Below are positions 14,748-18,642 of a stretch of DNA of 18,642 bases, one piece after another; position 1 is the stretch's first letter, and each line of letters begins with the position of its first letter. The stretch is from Solirubrobacterales bacterium (GTDB lineage Bacteria > Actinomycetota > Thermoleophilia > Solirubrobacterales > Solirubrobacteraceae). The notes under the pieces are model-generated. The model saw nothing but the letters and a program-made list of their open reading frames with translations, made no database searches and had not been told where the DNA came from. Where the stretch lies: positions 40,392 through 59,033 of the forward strand of contig PLBZ01000097.1 of the NCBI GenBank assembly GCA_003134675.1, in the 5' to 3' direction. A program made the position numbers and the translations under genes.

Positions 14748-16118
14748 ATGCCGCAACCGACCGAGCTAGACGCGCTCTACGCCTTCCTTGTGGCCGCTGC
14801 CGTGACCACGCTGCTGACTCCAGTCACAATGCGGATCGCGAGGGCCGTCGGCGCGATCGACGAGCCACGCGAGCGGGGTTTGTCCGAGCGCCCGACGCCG
14901 CTGCTCGGCGGCCTTGCGATCTTTGCTGGGACGCTCGTTGCCGGCCTGATCTGGCTGCCGGGTGGCTATGGCGCCGGGATCAATCGCCAGCCCCACCTCT
15001 GGTCCGGCGTGCTACTTGCCGCCGGTTTGATCACGCTGGTGGGAGCGCTCGACGACCGTTTCGACCTCCCGCCCGCGGTCAAGCTGGTCGGCCAGGTGCT
15101 GGCGGCGGTGATCGTGGTGCACTTCGGCGTGGCGGTGAAGGCGATCACGCTGCCGTTCGTCGGCAAACTGGCATTCCCGAACGCCGGCATCACAAACGCC
15201 GGGCCCGTGCTCACCGTGATCGGAATCGTGGCGATGATGAACGTCGTCAACTTCTCCGACGGCGTCGACGGCCTCGCCGCCGGCGTGTGCGCGATCCTCG
15301 CGGCGGCGCTGGCGGTGATCGCGTTCGACCTGAATCGCGCGCAGCCGGGCGTGCTCGCGGCGCTGACAGCCGGGGCGGCACTCGGCTTCCTGATCTACAA
15401 CTTCCCGCCGGCGTCGAGTTTTATGGGCGACTGCGGCGCGAACCTGCTGGGGCTGCTGATGGGCGTGATCACAGTCGAGGCGGCGGTCAAGACGACGGCT
15501 GTGGTGTCGTTCGTATTGCCTCTGATCCTGCTGACCATGCCCTTCCTAGACACTACGTTCGTCGTGCTCAAGCGGCTGAAGTACAGACAGCCGATCTACC
15601 GTCCAGACAGCGAGCACTTCCACCATCGCATGGCGCGCATCGGCTTCTCGAGCAGGCGCACGATCGCCTACCTGTACACGTGGACACTGATGCTCGCCGG
15701 GCTTGCGCTGGCGCTGCGCTTCGTTCCCTATAGCGATCACCACGGGCATCTGCGCACAGGCTGGACATTGGTGATGGTCGCGCTCGCGCTGCTGGTCGCG
15801 GCGGCGAGTGTCTATCTCGTATATGTGCTCGAGATTCTCAAGTTTCGGCGTCTGGACGCGACCCGGTTGCGGCGGCTGCGCCCCGACGCATCAGCGGCGG
15901 AGATCGAACGCGACGTGACCAGGGACCTGGAGACTGGTGAGATGGATGTGGTGTCCACCCAGGCGCCCGCTTCGGGGAATGCAGTCTTTCCGCGTGTGGC
16001 AGGTGACTCGCCGTGGGCTGAGCCACCCGTTGCCGAGCGGCAGGTGGATCAGCAGCGCGTAGGCACAGAAGAGCAGCGTGGCGGCGCGCAGGCGCCGATC
16101 GCCACTGACCGCGGCTAG
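14748..16118 (+). CDS. WecA/TagO-type polyprenyl-phosphate sugar-1-phosphate transferase
   Basis: A 456-residue polytopic membrane enzyme of the MraY/WecA (glycosyltransferase 4) family. It transfers a sugar phosphate, usually GlcNAc-1-phosphate from UDP-GlcNAc, to polyprenyl phosphate, the first step in making lipid-linked wall polymers. Motifs are the Asp pair in LVGALDDRFDLPP (Asp102, Asp103), NFSDGVDGLA (168-177), SFMGDCGANLLG, and HFHHRMARIGFS with His292-His293-Arg294. These fit WecA/TagO better than MraY, but the sugar specificity is not certain. The conserved membrane core ends near residue 370. A soluble tail of about 70-85 residues follows, and the last 228 bases of the gene are antisense to the end of the convergent mannosyltransferase gene. 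The start at ATG 14748 has no strong ribosome binding site. Confidence 0.92.
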   Translation: MPQPTELDALYAFLVAAAVTTLLTPVTMRIARAVGAIDEPRERGLSERPTPLLGGLAIFAGTLVAGLIWLPGGYGAGINRQPHLWSGVLLAAGLITLVGALDDRFDLPPAVKLVGQVLAAVIVVHFGVAVKAITLPFVGKLAFPNAGITNAGPVLTVIGIVAMMNVVNFSDGVDGLAAGVCAILAAALAVIAFDLNRAQPGVLAALTAGAALGFLIYNFPPASSFMGDCGANLLGLLMGVITVEAAVKTTAVVSFVLPLILLTMPFLDTTFVVLKRLKYRQPIYRPDSEHFHHRMARIGFSSRRTIAYLYTWTLMLAGLALALRFVPYSDHHGHLRTGWTLVMVALALLVAAASVYLVYVLEILKFRRLDATRLRRLRPDASAAEIERDVTRDLETGEMDVVSTQAPASGNAVFPRVAGDSPWAEPPVAERQVDQQRVGTEEQRGGAQAPIATDRG

Positions 16119-17330
16119 CGGCAGCGGCCAGATCGCATACCAGGGCAATAGCCAGGCGGTCGAGAGCAGCAGCGCCAGCGTCACCCACCCGGCGCTCACC
16201 CGCCAGTCTGCTCCTCGCAGAGTCCGCCATAAGGCATATATGAGCACCACCAGGAACCCCGCGATGAAGCAGTGCCGCCACCAGCTCGGCGTACCGTGCA
16301 GCCCCACCAAGCGCGCTGTCTCGGCGGGCACGCTGTGGGTGGCCACCAGCTGCTGCTGCTCGCTCACAGCGCTGAGGAATCCCAGCGCATGCGAGCCGAA
16401 GCCGATCAGCCCGATGGCCCCGAGCAGCGCCAGGCTCAGCCCGGCGCTGGCCACCACACGCAAGCGCTCTTTTGTATTGGTCCCGCCCGCCCCGAGCACG
16501 AGGAACGGTAGCGCCAGCCCGGCGGTGACCTTGATCCCAACTCCAGCGACCAGTGCGGCCGCTCCGGCGCGGAAGCGCGGGTTGGCGCCGGCTGTGAGTG
16601 CCAGCGTGGCGGCGAGCGCCAATAAGAGCAGCGTGTCGTTGTGAGCGCCGCCGACGGCCAGCTCGAGCAGCACAGGGTTGAGGCCCACGAAAGCGGCAGC
16701 CCAGCGCCGTGAGTGGCCCAGCTTAGCTGCTGCGCGTGCGATGAGTGCCACAGCGGCGAGGCTCGAGGCGACAGCGAGCGCCTTCAACGCCCACAACCCG
16801 CCGGCGAGCCCGAGTGGCGCGATCGCGTAGCTCCCTAGCGTGAACAGTGGGCCGTAGGGAGAGTGTTGGAAGGGCCAGCCAACGAATGGATATACGGCGT
16901 CGGTGGGCGCCTGGGCGGCGACGTGCGTGTAGGGGTCCAGTCCGTGTAGGGCCCCCAGGCGGGCGAAATCGAGGTACCCGAACACGTCTTGGGAGATCAC
17001 TGGTGGGCCGAGCAGCAGCACTAGATGCGCGAGGAGGATCGTCACCCACAGGGCGGGCCCCGGTAAGGCGCGCGCAGCGAGCAGCACCGCCAGGTAGCTC
17101 GCGCCCATGATCAGCGTGAGCGTCTGGAACCGATCCGGGGTGATGCCCGCGCCGAGACCTTCCAAGGGCCCCGCCATCCAGTCTGGCCAGCCGCCGCTGC
17201 GGGCGGGTACGTACTGCGAGGGCCTGCTCGCCACGCCCGCGGTGAGCAGGAAGACGGTCGTGAGTACGCCTAGCAGGCCGAGCGCGCCAAGTGCCCGCAG
17301 CGCGCGCGTCGAGGTCACCGATCCCCTCAT
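15891..17330 (-). CDS. GT-C polyprenol-phosphate mannosyltransferase, MptA/MptB-like
   Basis: A 479-residue polytopic membrane protein on the minus strand with a dozen or so hydrophobic segments. The first outside loop carries the GT-C pattern [16 protein letters not shown] with the likely catalytic Asp115, and [12 protein letters not shown] follows, as in actinobacterial alpha-mannosyltransferases using polyprenol-phosphate-mannose. It probably adds mannose to a lipid-linked glycan outside the membrane; the acceptor is unknown. The start ATG at 17330 ([15 protein letters not shown]) just precedes the first membrane segment; ATG 17366 is an alternative. The frame stays open to 17636, but the extra part is not membrane-like and would run into the divergent gene. 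The last membrane segment ([18 protein letters not shown]) and a 35-residue tail are antisense to the end of the WecA-type gene. Confidence 0.85.
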   Translation of the reverse strand: MRGSVTSTRALRALGALGLLGVLTTVFLLTAGVASRPSQYVPARSGGWPDWMAGPLEGLGAGITPDRFQTLTLIMGASYLAVLLAARALPGPALWVTILLAHLVLLLGPPVISQDVFGYLDFARLGALHGLDPYTHVAAQAPTDAVYPFVGWPFQHSPYGPLFTLGSYAIAPLGLAGGLWALKALAVASSLAAVALIARAAAKLGHSRRWAAAFVGLNPVLLELAVGGAHNDTLLLLALAATLALTAGANPRFRAGAAALVAGVGIKVTAGLALPFLVLGAGGTNTKERLRVVASAGLSLALLGAIGLIGFGSHALGFLSAVSEQQQLVATHSVPAETARLVGLHGTPSWWRHCFIAGFLVVLIYALWRTLRGADWRVSAGWVTLALLLSTAWLLPWYAIWPLPLAAVSGDRRLRAATLLFCAYALLIHLPLGNGWLSPRRVTCHTRKDCIPRSGRLGGHHIHLTSLQVPGHVAFDLRR

Positions 17331-17506
17331 GCTGGAGCCTGCCTGGCCGCCGGGCACCGGGCGCATGCGGGGCGCATCACCTGTCAGAGGGCTACTAGCC
17401 TGCACGTGCTCATTCTTACGTCTACTGGGCGTGCAAGGCTTTGGTGTGCTCAGTACCCTGTAACTGCTGCTGCGTCCGCCGGGGGGGCATCCGGCTGTGG
17501 GCGCGT

Positions 17507-17532
17507 ATGCGACTCGCATCGACGACTCGCAT
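17507..17532. repeat. Symmetric and direct repeats before the glycosyltransferase gene
   Basis: CGACTCGCAT occurs at 17510-17519 and again at 17523-17532 (13-base period). The first copy is also the right half of ATGCGA-C-TCGCAT (17507-17519), an inverted repeat around one base. A third related piece, ATGCGAC, begins at the gene's own ATG (17550) and continues into the 10-bp palindrome GCGACGTCGC (17552-17561). This sits in the 219-base space between divergent genes and could be a regulator binding region. The rest of that space (17331-17506) shows no convincing promoter, only a run of seven G at 17481-17487. Confidence 0.45.
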
Positions 17533-17549
17533 TGGCAGGCTTGATTGAT

Positions 17550-18642
17550 ATGCGACGTCGCTACCGCCAACCCACACACCGGGTTCCCGGGCCACGGCGT
17601 GTCCTGATCCTCTCCGCCGACGTCGGCGAGGGCCACGCCGCTGCCGCGCGGGCGCTGGCCGACCAGATCGAGAGCTCAGCCGAGCAGGCGCAGGTCACAG
17701 TCATCGATGGCCTCGCAGCGATGGGACGCCTGCTGCGCCCCGTGGTCGAGGACGGCTATCGCGTGCAGCTCCGTCTCATGCCATGGACGTACACGTTCGT
17801 GTACTGGCTGCTCGAGCATGTGATGCCGATCCGCTTGTTGGCACGCCGGCTCTTGTGTCTGTTCGGCTCGCGTCCGCTGGCACGGCGTATCGCCGAGTAC
17901 CAACCCGATGTGATCGTGTCCACCTACCCGGCCGTGACGGTCGTGCTGGCGCGGCTGCGCCGCATCAAAGTGGTGCACTGCCCCACGGTGGCGACGATCA
18001 CCGACCTCACGGGCCTGTTCTTCTGGGCGCAGCCCGGGATCGACATGCACCTGGTGATGTACGGCGAGTCGATGCCCTCGGTCGAGCGAATCGCCGGGCA
18101 GGGCAGCGTGCGCTTGGTCCGTCCGCTGATATCAGCCGATTTCCTCGGTCCCCGCTGTCCGCTTGAGGCCCGGCGTGCGCTGGGCCTGCCCGAGCAGGGC
18201 CGCGTGGTGGTGGTCTCCGGCGGAGGCTGGGGGGTGGGGGACATCGAGGGCGCCGTGCGTGAGCTCAGCGGGCTTGAAGAAGTGAGCAGCATCGTCTGTC
18301 TGGCGGGACGCGACGAGGAGCTCAGGGACAGGCTTAGCGAGGATTTTGCGCAGGACCCCCGCGTGCGCGTGTACGGCTTCACCGACAAGATGCCCCAGCT
18401 GCTGGCCGCGGCCGACGTGCTCGTGCATTCGACCGGAGGCGTCACCTGCCTGGAGGCAAAGGCCGCGGGCACCCCGGTGGTCTCCTATGGGCTGCCCGTC
18501 GGCCACGCGCGCCTGAACACGCGCGCGATGGCGGACCTCGACCTGCTGCGCCTGGCCAACGACACGCGCGAGCTGCGCGAGCGCGTCCCGGTTCGGATCG
18601 CGATCGACGAGACGGCGGCGATCGCGGGCGCGCTCACCGCGC
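17550..18642 (+). CDS. MGDG-synthase/GT28-type glycosyltransferase (partial, 3' end missing)
   Basis: An open frame of 364 codons runs from ATG 17550 to the window end. The N-terminal domain has [21 protein letters not shown] (about 17-37), the hallmark of the MGDG_synth domain of processive diacylglycerol glucosyl/galactosyltransferases and MurG relatives. The C-terminal GT-B domain begins with [13 protein letters not shown] (about 219-231) and carries [21 protein letters not shown] (about 293-313), the nucleotide-sugar binding loop. It is likely a glycosyltransferase acting on a lipid at the inner face of the membrane, making glycolipid or a lipid-linked sugar. Donor and acceptor are unknown. 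It is divergent from the mannosyltransferase gene with 219 bases between the starts. The ATG has only a weak upstream AGG; a TTG at 17541 is in frame. Confidence 0.88.
   Translation, partial: MRRRYRQPTHRVPGPRRVLILSADVGEGHAAAARALADQIESSAEQAQVTVIDGLAAMGRLLRPVVEDGYRVQLRLMPWTYTFVYWLLEHVMPIRLLARRLLCLFGSRPLARRIAEYQPDVIVSTYPAVTVVLARLRRIKVVHCPTVATITDLTGLFFWAQPGIDMHLVMYGESMPSVERIAGQGSVRLVRPLISADFLGPRCPLEARRALGLPEQGRVVVVSGGGWGVGDIEGAVRELSGLEEVSSIVCLAGRDEELRDRLSEDFAQDPRVRVYGFTDKMPQLLAAADVLVHSTGGVTCLEAKAAGTPVVSYGLPVGHARLNTRAMADLDLLRLANDTRELRERVPVRIAIDETAAIAGALTA

Noticed and set aside
17481..17487. Run of seven G between divergent genes as a phase-variation tract
   Set aside because: Too short and not within a reading frame or a recognisable promoter spacer.
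17331..17636. N-terminal extension of the minus-strand mannosyltransferase to a start at 17636
   Set aside because: The added residues are not membrane-like, are rich in Pro, Ser and Gly, and would overlap the start of the divergent glycosyltransferase; ATG 17330 just before the first membrane segment is the better start.
1..18642. CRISPR arrays, tRNA, rRNA, insertion sequences, phage genes
   Set aside because: No regularly spaced repeats, transposase or integrase motifs, terminal inverted repeats or tRNA-like cloverleaf were seen on either strand.

Overview
The window is GC-rich throughout, coding-dense and tightly packed. The gene order (etfA, ETF:quinone oxidoreductase; rpmE, DUF1385; prfA, prmC, tsaC, glyA, WecA-type transferase) is that of a free-living actinobacterial chromosome. 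The overall look (exported proteins, GT-C mannosyltransferase, ZTP-riboswitch-controlled glyA) suggests class Thermoleophilia / Solirubrobacterales. This assignment is an inference from gene order and composition, not from a database search. No phage, transposon, CRISPR, tRNA or rRNA is visible.

Layout. (1) 1-1852: the 3' end of etfA and a complete ETF-quinone oxidoreductase, a short operon feeding electrons from acyl-CoA and related dehydrogenases into the quinone pool. (2) 1926-3805: an unrecognised exported protein behind a 14-bp perfect palindrome, then rpmE (zinc-type L31) and a DUF1385 membrane protein. (3) 3884-10716: an accessory envelope module of a lipoprotein, two different MacB/LolD-type ATPases, a 901-residue FtsX-type permease with two extracytoplasmic domains, and an OmpR-type response regulator plus histidine kinase. 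(4) 10713-13245: prfA, prmC and tsaC, a translation-fidelity block joined by stop/start overlaps. (5) 13257-14687: glyA behind a clear ZTP (pfl) riboswitch. (6) 14748-18642: three cell-envelope glycosyl/phosphoglycosyl transferase genes: a WecA/TagO-type enzyme, a convergent GT-C polyprenol-phosphate mannosyltransferase, and a divergent MGDG-synthase-type glycosyltransferase that runs off the window end.

How they connect. The module in (3) sits between DUF1385 and prfA, genes that often lie close together in Gram-positive genomes. Its last gene overlaps prfA by ATGA, so the sensor kinase appears translationally coupled to release factor 1. From 3884 to 13245 every junction is an overlap or a 12-base gap, so one long transcript is plausible. 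PrmC methylates the GGQ glutamine of the RF1 encoded just upstream. GlyA makes 5,10-methylene-THF, and its riboswitch senses the purine-pathway intermediate that accumulates when folate one-carbon units run short.

Most notable: the ETF-QO lacks one of the four cysteines expected to hold its 4Fe-4S cluster; the sensor/ABC module is embedded in and coupled to the translation-termination operon; and two convergent membrane-enzyme genes overlap by 228 bp.
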